A stretch of DNA of 64,000 nt from Salticus scenicus (Eukaryota; Arthropoda; Arachnida; Araneae; Salticidae), in contig OZ005652.1 of assembly GCA_963930645.1 (NCBI GenBank), positions 349,270,602 through 349,334,601 on the forward strand, given 5' to 3'. A program made the translations under genes and the position numbers. The number at the start of each line of letters is the position of its first letter. Positions within the stretch are counted from its first letter, which is position 1. Below are positions 9,985 to 22,737 of this stretch, piece by piece. Below the pieces are notes generated by a model, which saw only the letters and a program-made list of their open reading frames with translations, had not been told where the DNA came from and made no database searches.

Positions 9985-12509
9985 GAATCTGACAAAATCA
10001 GTCTTTAAGATCCAAAATAGTAAATTTTTTTTCCTTCCATACTATTAATTATATTCTCTGCAGAGGAGATTAGATGATTTTCGCTTTTAATAACCCTGTT
10101 CAAACATGAATGTAAGTGACCATTATTTTTCTCTGCAATCACCAAACTCTGAACCCAATCTGTCGGTTTGTTTACTTTTAATGTAATTCCATCCCAGGAG
10201 CAGAATTATATCCGATGTTCTGCAACGAGACATTAAAATTTCCAGATGTTCTGCAGGTATTTTGTCCAAATTTGTCAAAGCACAGTAAAATGCAAAATAA
10301 GCATAAAAATAATACTTATTAATAAAATATTTATAATCAAAAACTGAGGAATACACCCAGAATTTGCAATTTTTTCAATGGCTTTTGGCATTAATACTGT
10401 CACATTAATGTGGATATACTACTTACAAAATGTTTATAAATTTTGTCTATACATTGAAACAATGACTGTTTCCAGCAATTTTCTAGTATGCTAACATATT
10501 TACAGGTCAGTTGAACATATCTAGGTTTTATTAATTTTAGAATGTTAGCTGTATCAACATCATCCAGTTAGGGGATAGATGAAATGTTCTGCAAAAGCCT
10601 CAATTGTTCTGCGACGTGCGTCGCAGTTTTAAGTACTTTCTGCTTCTGGGAATTCCATTAGCCTCTAACCTACTTTATGTTTCTTTTAAAAAATGACTCT
10701 GCATTGCCTGTAGAACTCTCCTAAGTGGGTGTATTATTGGTTTTGTATTGTTTTATATTTCTTTCCTGAAAATCTGCCATGGCTTTATCATAAAATTACC
10801 ATATGCAATTAACATAGTTTCAGTTTTAGTTAAATCAACATTAAGTATTATAAGAGAGAACATTAACCTCTGTTCCTGTATCAAGTTTCAATTCAATTTG
10901 AGTTGATCTCTTTTCAACTTTTAACTGTATAGTTCTATTATCAGGTTAAGTCTACATTATTATGAGTATTTGTACTTATGTGTCCCACTAAAAGAGATGC
11001 AATATACTATACAATATAATTTAATACGCTATTGTTTTAGATTAAAGTTCATGAATATTTTTCCTTTTACAATCAACAGCAAGGTGATTTTTCATTTTGC
11101 TTTTAGAAAAAGTTTTACCATATGCGGGATAGTTAGCTTTTTTATGATTACATCCGCACTTTTTATAGTCATAAGTTAATTTACCACTGGAATTATCATT
11201 TTTATAGGTCATTTTAGACTAGTGATGTGGGGTGAAATTTTCTGCAGAAAATTTTCTGTTTTGGAAAATTTTCACTATGTTTTTCCGGAAAATTTTCAAA
11301 CCAAAAAAGCCATTTTGTTTAGTAAATCTTTTGCATGATATATTAAAAAAATATATATATTAGTCACAGTACAGTGATTGATTAGTTACAGTAATGCCAT
11401 ATACAGTGTAGAAAACAAATGTTTTTGATTAAAGTCATCATTTAGGAAGCTACCAGATATGTGATTTGAGAAACTTGCTCAAGAAAGAGGTTATTTATTA
11501 TAATACAAGAGATTTCTGGTTGCTAATAAGAATTTTAAATGTTCATTTAATAAGTTTGTGTGAACATAATTATAAAGCATTTGGCAACATAACAAAAAAA
11601 GAAGAAGAAATTGATAAATTAATGCACTACTATACTGCTGAGCATGTATCTCTGTTTTTTAAAATATTCATTTTCAAACTCAGGCAGCAATTCTGACTTA
11701 GGTCACCTTATGGTTTCTGGTTCTGAGAGTGACTCAGAAAGTTAGTACATAGTCATAATCTTTGTTAAATTAAAAAAAAAAAAAAAAAAAAAATGCTTTA
11801 ATTACAAAATTGGCATTGTTGAAAATTTTAGAGAAAAATCTTATATAAAAACGTAATTATATTTTTTAAATCACTTTTTAAAACAAATTTCTAAAGTGGA
11901 AAAAAAATTTTTTTTTTATACAAGCAACAAGAAATACAGTTAATTGCCTAATTAAATAAACAGAACGATTTTGATTAAAAATTTAAGGAAATTGAACAGA
12001 TAAAATGAATCACATCATAACTTGTAACTGGAGGTTTAGTCGAAAGAACTCAATATTTCTTAATTTGCTTAAAATGTCCGAAATTGAATTGAAAAATCTC
12101 ATAATGGGTGTTACATTTAAAGTTAAATAATAATAATAATAATAATAATAATTTAAGAAAAGAAAAGAAAAAAAGTCTTCTCAAATTCCTAATTTTTTTT
12201 AATAGAGGATTACATCCATTATCCAATACTATGAACTATTAAAAAGTATGATTTTGTGTTCGCAAATTATACTTAAAAATAGAACAAAACGAAAAAAGTA
12301 AAATTCAAAAGAATTTTAATGAAATGAACACTTGCATGGTATGAATCATACCTATTATTGAAGCTCTAGCAATAATTTCCATTTAAAAGATGTGCACCTA
12401 ATACTATTTTGTTAAGTAAATATTTGTCGTGTCATGATCTTAGTCTTGTACTATTTATAAAAAAGAAAGTTGATGATGAAAATTAGTGATCAAACTAAAA
12501 GAATATATA
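9985..12509. other. Intron sequence, simple repeats only
   Basis: AT-rich with poly-A/T runs and an AAT microsatellite at about 12126-12150. A motif TTTTCTGCAGAAAATTTTC with several GAAAATTTTC echoes at 11235-11300 looks like the end of a foldback repeat, but I could not bound it. ORFs at 10123-10356, 10970-11179 and 11466-11696 show no recognisable domain. Confidence 0.5.
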
Positions 12510-13399
12510 CAGTTGAGGATCTATAATCCGCATACTCATAATTCGCAATTATCTATAACCCGCATACTCATAATTCGCAATTATCTATAATCCACACTCA
12601 CTTTGCAAATGTAAACAAAAAATTTTGTAGTAACGAAAATCCGATATTTTCGATGTATATGAGAAAATATGATGTTAACTCACATATTAAAATGAAAAAA
12701 TATATAAGTGTAAAATTTAATTTAGATATACATAATTAATTTTAAAAGGAAAAAATATAATTATACTTTTATTGCCTTTATATTTTTTTAGCAAATCTGA
12801 ACATCGTCTGAATAATATTCAATTAATGATCAAACAAAACACATGCAAGTACAGTTTTCTAACTCCTGCCAGTAACAGCATTGCTCGTTGGTTGAAAAAA
12901 ATGACATTATATGCATTGGTGGGATTGTGTATTTTCACAGATGTTTAAGGACTATTAGTGTAAATGTTCTTTTTAGGTGGTATTTCAAAAATACACAAAA
13001 CTATTTAAGGAAAAATTTATACCAGCATTTGTTTTGAAGAAAAGATCTGCAATGCAGTCATTAAAAGCTGCATCAAACTAATCACATTGCAAGTATCTGG
13101 CTGCATATTGTTATCACAGTCCAGAAGTAGGAGTACAGTTTTTTAATGAATTATACATTTAAGGGTTAAAATTATACATTGCTTCTACTTCATTAAATAA
13201 ATTTTATTGTTTTATATATTTATTAGTATTGCCTTTATTACATTATATAAAAACAAACAATTCTAATTCTAGCTTCATTAAATAAAGTTTATTGTTTTAT
13301 GTACCTTATACTAATTCATATAGCGAGGAAATGGCATCATTGATCTATAATCCGCACAAGTTCTAGAACCAAGGTGTGCGGATTAAAGATCTTCAGCTG
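12510..13399. mobile_element. 890-bp pogo/mariner-type MITE (TA target)
   Basis: TA is followed by CAGTTGAGGATCTATAATCC. The right end reads GCGGATTAAAGATCTTCAGCTG, followed by TA. Just inside the left end a 33-bp unit (CTATAATCCGCATACTCATA...) is repeated in tandem, and the word ATAATCCGCA recurs at 13345, inside the right end. These may be subterminal transposase-binding repeats. No transposase was recognised in the centre. Confidence 0.8.
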
Positions 13400-14012
13400 T
13401 ATATATATATATATATATATGGATGTGTGCTTTAACAATTTTGCTGCCGACTGTACAATTTCTCTGCCACTAGCAGCCAAACCCCATATTCTATACAGAA
13501 ATTCGTTATGATAACAGGGTTGCCACAGACTACTAAAAGGATACTATTTGCAACTATTTTCAGCCTGAGTAGACTATGGTTACTTTTTTTACCTAAAAAG
13601 CTTGAGAAAGCAACTATTTTCACAAAAAGGCAACTATTGGGAGACTGTTTTTCACCTTTTGCAAAATTCTTCCAGAAATATCAGGAAAATCTTTCAGAAA
13701 GAAGTATTTTCTATTCATTTTATAAACAATCCCATATCTTAACCTTTTCACCCTTTTTGTTTTTAACACCTTAAAGTATGGCATATCCCTGATGTTGACC
13801 TTGAAGCAAATGAAATATCCAATGAGAATGTAGAAATTGCACTAGAAGTTAAGCTAGCCAATTTGCTTATTGCAATTGACTACTAGTACACTCCTGTGAC
13901 CTGTTACGTCCTTCCTCACTCTTTCTCATGTAAGCAACAGTAACAAAATTATAAAAGAAAGTTCTTTTAATAAATCAGAAAAGGAAGAATACAATAAGGA
14001 AACATAAACATC
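13400..14012. other. AT microsatellite and a lone CAGGGTTGCCACAGA repeat end
   Basis: An (AT)n run follows 13400. At 13516 CAGGGTTGCCACAGACTACT looks like the left end of a hAT-type MITE, but no matching right end was found. The two opposing ORFs here (13432-13623, 13508-13774) are treated as chance. Confidence 0.4.
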
Positions 14013-14016
14013 TTAA

Positions 14017-14423
14017 GAGCGGACAATACTTAATCTTTTTGACAGCCAAAGCCCATGTTTCCACAAATTTGCTTCCACAATGACTCATTGCCTAATGTAC
14101 TTTTTAAAATTCAGTTTTCACGTTCAGAAAAATCACAATTGTTAAATTAGCACTCGTTTTCCAAAAAATTGATTTTTCACTTTAATAATTTATTTTCTGG
14201 CTAAAAAATGCACTCAGTTATTTTTTTGCTTTTTTAACTCATAAATAAAATTTAACAAACGAGTACTGATTTCACGATTGTGAATTTTCTGAATGTGAAA
14301 ATGGAATTAAAAAAAAGAAAAAAAAAAAAAAAAAATACATTAGGTGGTGAGTAATTGGGGAAACAGATTTTTCTGTAAAATAACATGATCCTTGCTGTTG
14401 GTGAGATTAGGTATTACTCGCTT
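14017..14423. mobile_element. TTAA-flanked MITE, family copy 1
   Basis: Left TTAA then GAGCGGACAATACTTAATC. The right end is the inverse of AAGCGAGTAATACCTAATC, followed by TTAA (14424-14427). An internal inverted pair (GCCTAATGTA...TTCAGTTTTCACGTTCAGAA against CTGAATGTGAAAATGGAATT...TACATTAGG) makes the element nearly palindromic. Related copies occur at 29550-29980 and 44758-45060. TTAA targets fit the Sola3, Kolobok or piggyBac groups. Confidence 0.75.
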
Positions 14424-14509
14424 TTAAAGCTGAATATATACAGAGTATTAGATTACATGAGAGCATGTTTAAAAAGCCTTCAGCAAAGATTTTTTTTTTA
14501 AAGCTAATG

Positions 14510-14512
14510 AAC

Positions 14513-14544
<32 letters not shown>

Positions 14545-14940
14545 TAAAAAAAAAAAAAAACAATGTTTGATGATCATTCATGTCCAAAGAAGCCTAAAAG
14601 TAAATTTTTAAATAAATTTAATAAAATACTTTTTACAAAATTATGTGACAATTTTCTTACTAATTTAAATCTCAAAGTTTTAGACACGTTTTTGAATAAT
14701 TATTGTTTTCAATAGATGATACTTATTTATGGTTATTATTAATTTTTTATACATTGAAAAAAAAAAAATGGTAACTTTTTTTTTTCAGATTATTTTTTCT
14801 ATTACCTCTTTTAGTAGAATGAAGTAAAAATATATGTATATCAAAAATTAGTTATTTAGCATTTCATAAATTTCTAATTTTTTCCCCCTTTGCCACCTCC
14901 CTTTTTTTTTTTTTTTTTTTAACCAGGAGACCTTAAAACA
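14510..14940. repeat. Poly-A and poly-T rich stretch
   Basis: Long A-runs at 14512-14570 and a T-run at 14904-14920. Nothing else was recognised. The T-run directly precedes the fragment at 14940. Confidence 0.6.
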
Positions 14941-15012
14941 TGTAAATCAGGTTAAATCTCAATATCGAATTTTTGGACCGAATGCAATACTTCCATTACC
15001 TACGGTAGTCGG
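14940..15012 (-). mobile_element. 5' fragment of a hairpin-ended element, variant A
   Basis: On the minus strand it reads TTTTTACCCGACTACCGTAG, then GTAATGGAAGT ATTGCATTCGG. It shares this and the following ACATGTTTTAAGGT segment with 24101-24200. The first arm has lost its ACTTCCATT part. The T-run before the element is retained. Confidence 0.6.
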
Positions 15013-15275
15013 GTAAAAAGAAAGAGAAATTTTGAAAATATCTTTCGAATGACATATTATAAGTATCATAATTAGAATTGGAAGTACTGAAAATTTGAAA
15101 AACCCTAATAATTGTACACTTTTGAAAATATCCTCATTTGAATTCTGGGCCCCAAAAACCTAATATTCCAATTTTGAACGGTATAACTCAATTTCTAATT
15201 TCCCCCCTTGCCCCCCCCCCCCTAATAGTTTCACACTTTCGAAAATATCCTCATTCGACTTGTAGGCCCTATAAA

Positions 15276-16574
15276 CAGAGCCCAGTTTACCTATTTAAGG
15301 GCCCGGAGCTGTGATAATAGTGGACCCCCCCCCCCACACACACACATATTTTTCTTTTTCTTTAATATGAATGTTCATCATTAGATAAAATTTTACATTG
15401 GTCATGTTAGAATAAGATTCTTATTACCATTTAAATGAACTCTGAAACTGCTTGCAAAAAATTAACAAAAAAAAAAAAATCAATATTAACAACAGAAGAA
15501 TCTAACTCACCAACCAAAGGAAAAGTTGCTGCATCAAAAACTTTAATGAATATACTTTACAGAATAAAAAAAAATAAATTGGCTTCTTCATAGCCTTTGC
15601 CGAGCTGAAAATTTCAATTACATCTTTAAAATCCATTTTGCTTGTTAAATCATGCTCTAAGCACAGCAAAGCCAAACATTACAGCTTATTCTGCTGCATT
15701 TTTGTTCTTCAGAGAGATAGAACTCTCTCTAATTTGGAGTTTTCTCTCTCGGCTTCGCAATTTGATATCGGTAGAATTAAATAAATACGTAATGCAATAA
15801 ACATATTTGGAGAAATCTCATTTAACTCGTTTTTAAACATATGATCATAAATATGTATCGGTGATTTTTTTTTCTAAGCTACAGCTTAACAAATATTGGG
15901 AAAATTTAATGACTTCAGATTTTGTGGCTTCAAAATCTACTTCTCCTTCATAAACTTCAAGAAAATTATTAACTGATTCTTCATTTATTTGTTCAAGACC
16001 TAATTTAGTAATGAAATTGAAAATGCTGCATACTGAGTTATAAGCATCAATTTCTGAATTTAATCTATCGAAATAAAGTTTCAACTTTAAGTTTTTCAAA
16101 TCCTTGAAGAGTTACATGGCTAATTGTTTCGGATTCGAGAGTACCATCGGTAAATTTTTTTCTTCAAATTCTTAAATTTTTTTTAAATATACATTGCACT
16201 ATTATATTTCTCCTTTTGATTCCCATAAGCGATATGTAATTTTACGTGGCAGAAGGAAACAGATTATATTATTCTCCCCCCTTCCCCCCCCCCCTCATCT
16301 CTTGAATGACTTTTGAAATTTTAATGCATTTAAAAAAAAAAAAAATTTTTTTTTTTTAAGTTTAAGTACTAAAAGAAATTTTCAAAAATTTGTCTTTTTA
16401 AAATATTTTTACATAACAGTATCAAGGATTTAATTTCTGACTGTAAAAACAAAATTTAAAAAAAATTATATATTTTTTTCTATTTACTGGGGGGATTTTT
16501 GCCTCTATCTAGGGCCCCCTTATTCACTGGGCGCAGGGCTGCAGCCCCCTCAGCTCCCCTTTAACTGGGCTCTG
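15276..16574 (-). mobile_element. 1.3-kb degraded hAT transposon inside the satellite array
   Basis: Ends are CAGAGCCCAGTTTACC and TTTAACTGGGCTCTG. A perfect 8-bp duplication, CCTATAAA, lies at 15268-15275 and 16575-16582. Because the target is a satellite unit (GTAGGCCCTATAAAC), the pre-insertion state is obvious. Inside are C-runs, A-runs and the end of a transposase on the minus strand (15570-16100). Confidence 0.9.
15570..16100 (-). pseudogene. hAT transposase C-terminal (dimerisation) fragment
   Basis: The 84-codon frame 15845-16099 (FDRLNSEIDAYNSVCSIF) is typical of the region before the hAT dimerisation domain in ZMYM1/TTF-type transposases. Continuing on the minus strand (about 15700-15840), EISPNMFIALRIYLILPIS and EAERENSKLERV match the hATC signature (LR..L.LP.S.A.AERSFSKL). 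LCLEHDLTSKMDF and IEIFSSAKAMKK follow at about 15570-15660 in another frame. Frameshifts and the missing N-terminus make it inactive. Confidence 0.8.
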
Positions 16575-17809
16575 CCTATAAACATATGTATACCAATTTT
16601 TAACGGTCTAATTCAATTTCTAATTTTTTGTCCCCTTCTCCCCTAATAATTTTATACTTTGGAAAATATCCTCATTCGACTTGTAGGCCCCAAAAACCTA
16701 TATATACCAATTTTCAACGGTCTAACTCAATTTTTAATCTTTGCCCCCCCCCCCCCCTTCCCACCCCTGATAATTTTACACTTTTGAAAATATACTCATC
16801 CGACTTATAGGCCCCAAAAATCTATACATACCAATTTTGAACGTTGTAACTCAATTTCTGATTTTTCACCCTTCTCCCTGCCCCCTAATAATTTTACACT
16901 TTCGAAAATATCCTCATTCGACTTGTGGGTCTCATAAACCTATGTATACCAATTTTGAATTGTTCAACTCAATTTTTTATTTTTTGCCCTCACTCCCCTC
17001 TTCTTGCCCCCCCCCCCCCATATAATTTTACACTTTCGAAAATAACCTCATTCGACTTGTAGGCCCCAAAAACCTGTATATACCAATTTTGAATGTTGTA
17101 ACTCATTTTCTAACTTTTTGCCCCTCCCTGTCCCCCTTCTTGCCCCCCCCCCCTAATAATTTTACGCTTTCGAAAATATCCTCATTCGACTCGTAGGCCC
17201 CCAAAACCTATATATACCAATTTTGAACCGTCTAACTCAATTTCTAATTTTTTGCCCCCCCCCCCCCCCTAATAATTTTACACTTTGGAAAATATCCTCA
17301 TTCGACTTGTAGGCCCCAAAAACCTATATATACCAATTTTCAACAGTCTCACTCAATTTTTAATCTTTGTCCCCCTTCCCCCCTGATAATTTTTCACTTT
17401 CGAAAATATCCTCATTTGACTTGTAGGTCTCATAAACCTTCATATACCAATTTTGAATGGTCTAACTCAATTGCTAATTTTTTGCCCCACTTCTCCCATA
17501 ATAATTTTACACTTTGGAAAATATCCTCATTCGACTTGTACATGCCAAAAACCTATATATACCAATTTTGTACGGTCTAACTCAATTTTTAATCTTTGCC
17601 CCCCATCTTCTCCCCTCTAATAATTTTATACCTTCGAAAATATCCTCATTCGGCTTGTAAACTCCACAAACATCTCCATCTCTATCCCAAATTTGAATGG
17701 TCTAACTCAACTTCTAATTTTTTGCTCCCTTTGCCCCCTCTTTTTTTTTACTTCCTTATACAAAGTATAAAGAAGTATAGTAATCCCGATTTGCGAAATG
17801 GATTTTGTA

Positions 17810-18561
17810 CAGTATAGAACCGTTTATCCGGAATCCAGTTATCCGGAAAACCAGTTATCCGGAATTATATTTCTAAACAACTAATTTCCAATGCATAAAA
17901 AAAAAAAAAAAAAAATACACATTTCTTTATTTTTTATTTAGTTTTTAATAATAATAATAATGATGGTTTAACATTGTAATCTAAGACAATTAAAAGTAAA
18001 AGAAATATTTAATAAATAACAATTCCATTTAATTTTGTTACATTTATTTAAAAGTAGTATTTATGTATTTGACAGGGAATATAAGTTAAAGGTCATAATG
18101 TACAATATAGACTGAAAAGATAGCTTTTAGTTCTGAAAAATGTGGATAGATGGCGCCACTACACAATATCATAAAGGTGGTAATTTTATTTATCTAGATT
18201 GGATTGGGTGAAATGGAGTAATTGGACCTGTACTGAATTTTATTTATTTTATTATTATTTTATTTATTTATTGGGGGTGGAGGGAGGTGTTAATTAAAAC
18301 CAAATTACTTTTAAAATATTATGAATATTTTAAAACATGACATTTTAAATTTTGATTAATAACTTATCTTGATTAAAAATTATTTTAATACTTTTATTTA
18401 AAAAAAATTTAATTTTTGGTTTAAAATAGTTATTTTAGATGAGAATTATATGCAATAATTCTGATTAATAATGTTTGCTTAATGAGTAACCAGTTATCCG
18501 GAAAAACCAGTTATCCAGAATAGTCTCGTAAAAACGATTCTGGATAATTGGTTCCCTACTG
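17810..18561. mobile_element. 752-bp pogo-type MITE, copy 1 (TTATCCGGA family)
   Basis: TA, then CAGTATAGAACCGTTTATCC. The right end GATAATTGGTTCCCTACTG is followed by TA. TTATCCGGA occurs three times within 60 bp of the left end, and CAGTTATCCGGAA / CAGTTATCCAGAA occur near the right end. Copy 2 is at 42871-43603 with the same order. The CAGT...ACTG ends with TA duplication fit pogo/Tigger. No transposase. Confidence 0.85.
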
Positions 18562-18726
18562 TATTTCACATTGCTCGAAAACGAATGATCGCTGAATGTT
18601 GCCAATTTATACGTGTGACTGTCATGATGTCTAGTTGTACACCTGCAAGTGTTGTCTTAACACGAGCTCTCGTTTTAGAGATATAAGCGACTTTACACGA
18701 TTTGTCGTGACGTCTGTATGTATGTA

Positions 18727-20406
18727 CACTAAGCGACAAAAAAAAAAGCCGCACTGCAGAAAAAATGACTTATACCTTTTTTATTTGTAATAACTTTAAA
18801 ATTAATGTTTGAAACAAATAAAACTGTCTTGTTTGCATAATACCAAAGGTATGAAATGATACCTATGTATATTTTCGATTTAATAATTCGCTTTATTGCA
18901 CTTTACGAAGTACTTTTTAAAAATCTGCATAAAACTTTCTTTTTGAACATAATGCAATAACTATACACTTTGCATTCTATTATGATTTATTATATGAAAT
19001 AAACAAGTTATATTTTAATATATGAAATAAAATTATTTATTTGTTAGATCTAAGCAATTTTTTGTTAAAAATATGTATTCTGCATTGGGTTAATTCCACC
19101 TTTATATGGAATTACTGCATTAATGCGCAATGGCATAGTTTTATATAGTGTTTTAATATAAATCTCAGAAATTTCAATGTGCCAAATATCACAAATAAAT
19201 TTTTCTAGTTCTGGCAGAGTTATAGGCTGCAAATTTCGAATCCTCTCCCCTCTCCCCCACCTTTTTATAGACGAAACATTTTCGAGCGGATCGCGATTTT
19301 GACCATTTCCATGTCTGGTAAAGAAGAAATTCTACTATATCCTTTGTGGCATTTAACTTAAAGTGAAAAAAAGTATGATTACTTACAGAATTATAGGTTC
19401 TCATGGGAATGTATAAGAAATTTTGATAATTTGAAGTGAATAAACTTACCATAGACGCCGTGTAGTAAGGTGCCTTATTATCTTCAAATGCTGTTTACGG
19501 AAATGTCTAAGATACCTCCAAAATAGTCGGTCAGGCACCACTTTTATGCAGATTGTGTTTTATTTCGAGTTAATTGATCCCTTGAGCATAAAAATTTCCC
19601 CGAGTGTTTGAAAAGTTATGCACCTCCGTACCATAATGTACGGAGAATGTGTCACTGTTTTAAAAGTGCGATTTTCATTAAGTCGGTCACATTTTCGTCT
19701 TCATTCTAGCTTTTTTCAACTGCACGAAATAAAGAAAACTTGATTCATCAGAGAAAACCAGTTCAGCCTAATAATTAACTGATAATGTTTTTTAATTTTG
19801 GTCAAATAAAGTATTGTTTTTTCTAATTCTTTTCCTTAATAATGGCTTTTTTTGCAGATCTTCCGTTCTTTAGCCCGCTTTGTTTAATTGTTCCCGCATT
19901 GTTTTTGAAGAAAGTAACTTACTATACACTTTTTTAAAATCTTTTTTAAGTTCTGAACATGATACAAATCGATTTTTTAAACATTCGCATTTTAACTTGC
20001 GGTTATCTTGCTTGGATGAGCAACATGACCGCCTAAAGCCAAATTCCCAGTTTAAACGGCCAAAAAAAATTATATTTTGCTAAAATTCATTTTACCAATA
20101 TTTCGTTAGCATTTAATTATTTTGCCATCTCACATATTAAAATATTTTTTGATTTTCATTTAAAAATTAAAACTTTTTGTGTCATCGTTAACTGCCTTAT
20201 TCTTACCATTTTTGAAATAAATTCTAAAATTACAATTTTCCTGACAATTGCATTTTGTTTTTAACACTAGACTCAAAGCTAAAGTGTATTGTGAGGACAA
20301 CATAGTAAAATCTGTTCGAAAATTTGCTTTTTAAACGATAAAATTGGCGGTTGTAGAAGGCAAAAAGGAAAACATCCAAGTGCGGCTTTTTTTTTGTCGC
20401 TTAGTG
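18727..20406 (-). mobile_element. 1.68-kb degraded Tc1/Tc3-type transposon
   Basis: TA, then CACTAAGCGACAAAAAAAA. The right end is its inverse, followed by TA (20407-20408). The size and TA target fit Tc1-like elements. Transposase remnants lie on the minus strand. It is inserted in the TG-rich part of the variant C element, which continues on both sides (TATGTATGTA...TGTGTGTCTG). Confidence 0.9.
19050..19740 (-). pseudogene. Tc1-type transposase remnant
   Basis: On the minus strand VFSDESSFLYFVQ at about 19710 is the Tc1 second-Asp region (FSDESRF). Further on, RDPLENVSSIKRW corresponds to the NPIENLW block with the third acidic residue region. LYKTMPLRINAVIPYKGGI is the usual C-terminal SMPRR...KGG motif. 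Stops and frameshifts lie between these blocks. The N-terminal DNA-binding half is not recognisable in 19750-20380. Confidence 0.8.
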
Positions 20407-20670
20407 TATGTGTGTCTGTGTGTGTGTGTAAGTCGCATAACTCAAAAACGGTTGGTCGTAGAAAGTTGCAAATTGGTACATAGGTTTGTTATAACATCTA
20501 GTTGTGCACCTCCCTTTTTGGACTTTGTATGATTTTCCGTTTTGGAGATATTTAGGAAAATTAGGTTTATAGTGACCAAAAATACATAGGTTTTGGCCAT
20601 AATGTATCAAAAAACGGTAATAACTCAAAAACGGTTTGGAGAAATCATGCAATTTAACTGACTTCCCGAC

Positions 20671-22172
20671 TAAAGGGCAAAATTAACGGTCGCCACCGGC
20701 CACATGGCGACTAAATAGAAAAAGATGGCGATTAAAAATTATGCATCGATCGCCACTAAAGTCGCCACTTTTTGTGATCATTAAAAGACTCTAAAAATCG
20801 AGCGACGATAGGCAATCGAAGCCTTGTGATTTTCAATCTTTTTCCATCCATGACATAAATGTCAATGTTCATTTTAAACTTGCTTTATTATATTCTACAA
20901 CCTATAAAGAAGTAGAATTGTTTAATATATCTCACTCATATAATTTTTTGGACCCCCCCCCCTTTCCCTCCCCCTAACGATCTGTGATCACACAGCTTAT
21001 AGAAAGCTTTATAATTTCTAATCATTCTCCATTTGCTGCAAAAATATAAATATCTATTTTAAATTTACTTTATTAGATTCTAGAATCTGTAAAGAAGTAG
21101 AATTGTTTAATATCTCTTACTCATAATTCTTGTAATCCCCCCCCCCCCCCACCCTAACAATTGGCAATTACATGCTCCACTGAAACCTTGTGATTTACAA
21201 TCTCTCTCCATCCATGACATAATTGTAAATATTCATTTAAACTTTCTTGATTAGATTCTAGAACCTATAAAGAAGTATATAGATTTATCCTCCCCCCCCC
21301 ACACACACACATACATGTGCACTCCATTTCAACTAGCAGTTAATGATCAAATGACCTGCAAAGCACAATCTTTTTCCATTATTACATCCACAGTATTTAA
21401 TGTATATTTAACCCATTTAAGATATTTGACAAATGTGTATATCAAAATTTAATTTGGCTTAAATGTGTATTTTTCAAAAAAAATTGTATTTGCTTTCTTT
21501 TGAGTAGAAATCTTCCTTTTTCCTTCCCATTTTAAAGTAGAAATCTCCCTATTTTTAAAACTACAAATTTGGCAGCTAAGTAAGTTATTTTTAATGAAGC
21601 AGCTAAGTTTCCATATCTATACTTTTTAAGAGGAAATATTTTAACTCTATTGAAATAAAATCATTTAAAAAAGTGTGTCTTTAGAAATAAGAAAGAATAA
21701 TAAAACTGCTAACTGTATTTACACATGACCATGTGAAAGGTTGTGATGATGATGAATCAGCTGATTCATTTACTAGAAAATATCAATGTAAACTGCGAAT
21801 GATAACAGCTTATTTCACTTAAATAAATTGGAAAAAAAAAAGTACTACTGAATTATCTGAAAGATAAAAACTTTTGCTGTTATTATTACAGCTCTAAGCA
21901 GATTTTAATTTAGGATATGCAATTTAGGATTTTTAAAAAGAGCGTAATTACAATTTCAGTGTCCCTCTGTTAATTTTATTATTATATGTATTTCTTATTT
22001 TCATATTTTTCTTGTGGTAATTATACCGCAAAATGGTGACAATGCTTTTTGCAGTCTGAAAGAAATAGTCTTATCATGTGAAAAGTGGCCACTAACTTAA
22101 AAAAGTGGCTACTAATGAAACTGACTGTACCGGCCACTGGCCACTAATGAATTTCCCCAGTTTTGCCCTTTA
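20671..22172. mobile_element. 1.5-kb hAT-like nonautonomous element
   Basis: Ends TAAAGGGCAAAATTAACG and CCAGTTTTGCCCTTTA, with a perfect 8-bp duplication TTCCCGAC (20663-20670, 22173-22180). Both subterminal parts have GCCACCGGCCAC / CCGGCCACTGGCCACTAATG words. No transposase was recognised. It holds a short tandem array (20830-21310). Confidence 0.85.
20830..21310. repeat. Tandem repeat inside the hAT-like element, about 3 units
   Basis: The unit contains AATCTTTTTCCATCCATGAC, then TTCATTTTAAACTTGCTTTA, then CTATAAAGAAGTAGAATTG, then a C-run. Three diverged units follow each other, with a fourth partial start at about 21365. Confidence 0.75.
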
Positions 22173-22177
22173 TTCCC

Positions 22178-22470
22178 GACTAGCTAGGCATTTGAAACTT
22201 TCAGAAAAGCTCAAAACACGTTGACAATGCATTTTTTAAATATTTTTAGCCAACTGTTTCCAATACCTGCTGTCCTCAGCAGCGTTTATGTGATTCAGCA
22301 GAAAATTTATTTAACTAACTTCACGACTAACTAGACATTTGAAACTTTCAGACTAGATCAGAACACGGTGAAAATGCATTTTTTTAATACTTTTAGCCAA
22401 CTGTTAAGGGTCCCTGCTGTCTTCGGCAGCATTACCAGTACAAATCTTGCATCAGTTTTTAACTAACTTT
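22178..22470. repeat. 147-bp tandem duplication
   Basis: GACTAGCTAGGCATTTGAAA at 22178 recurs as GACTAACTAGACATTTGAAA at 22325, with the following text (CTTTCAGA...TTTTTAGCCAACTGTT...CTGCTGTCTTCGGCAGC) conserved in both. CTGCTGTCnTCnGCAGC is itself a small hairpin. Confidence 0.8.
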
Positions 22471-22737
22471 CAGGAAAGCTCAGAACACAGTGATAATTCA
22501 TTTTTAGGACTGAGGGCCTATTAGTCTCAGACAGCGATTTTTGCGTTGTCGTTTTCGATAGTTGGACATTTGTCAAAATCATTTTTCAATGGACATTTAT
22601 CGAAATCTAAAATTTATCGAAAATATAATTGAATAATTTGAAAGCGATGTTACAATTGGGAAGAAAAATAAAAAAATAATAACCCTCCGTCCTAAACTAA
22701 ATTCTGCTTTTGCCAGAATTTCATCAAAATCTTTTCA

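Larger units (their letters stand above)
15095..17740. repeat. Satellite array, about 11-12 units of about 117 bp, split by a hAT insertion
   Basis: Each unit has the order ACTTTCGAAAATATCCTCAT, TCGACTTGTAGGCCCCAAAA, ATATACCAATTTTGAACGGT, CTAACTCAATTTCTAATTTT, then a C-run of variable length. Unit spacing ranges from about 112 to 135 bp, mostly because the C-run varies. Two units lie left of the hAT element (15095-15275) and the rest at 16575-17740. Plus-strand ORFs here (16628-16810, 16837-17025, 17596-17817) are read-through of the repeat, not genes. Confidence 0.9.

Noticed and set aside
12126..12150. AAT microsatellite and the many poly-A/T runs, considered as a CRISPR or origin-like array
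   Set aside because: Simple-sequence repeats in a eukaryotic intron, with no spacer structure.
16628..17817. Proline-rich plus-strand ORFs
   Set aside because: They lie within the 117-bp satellite; C-runs give proline stretches.
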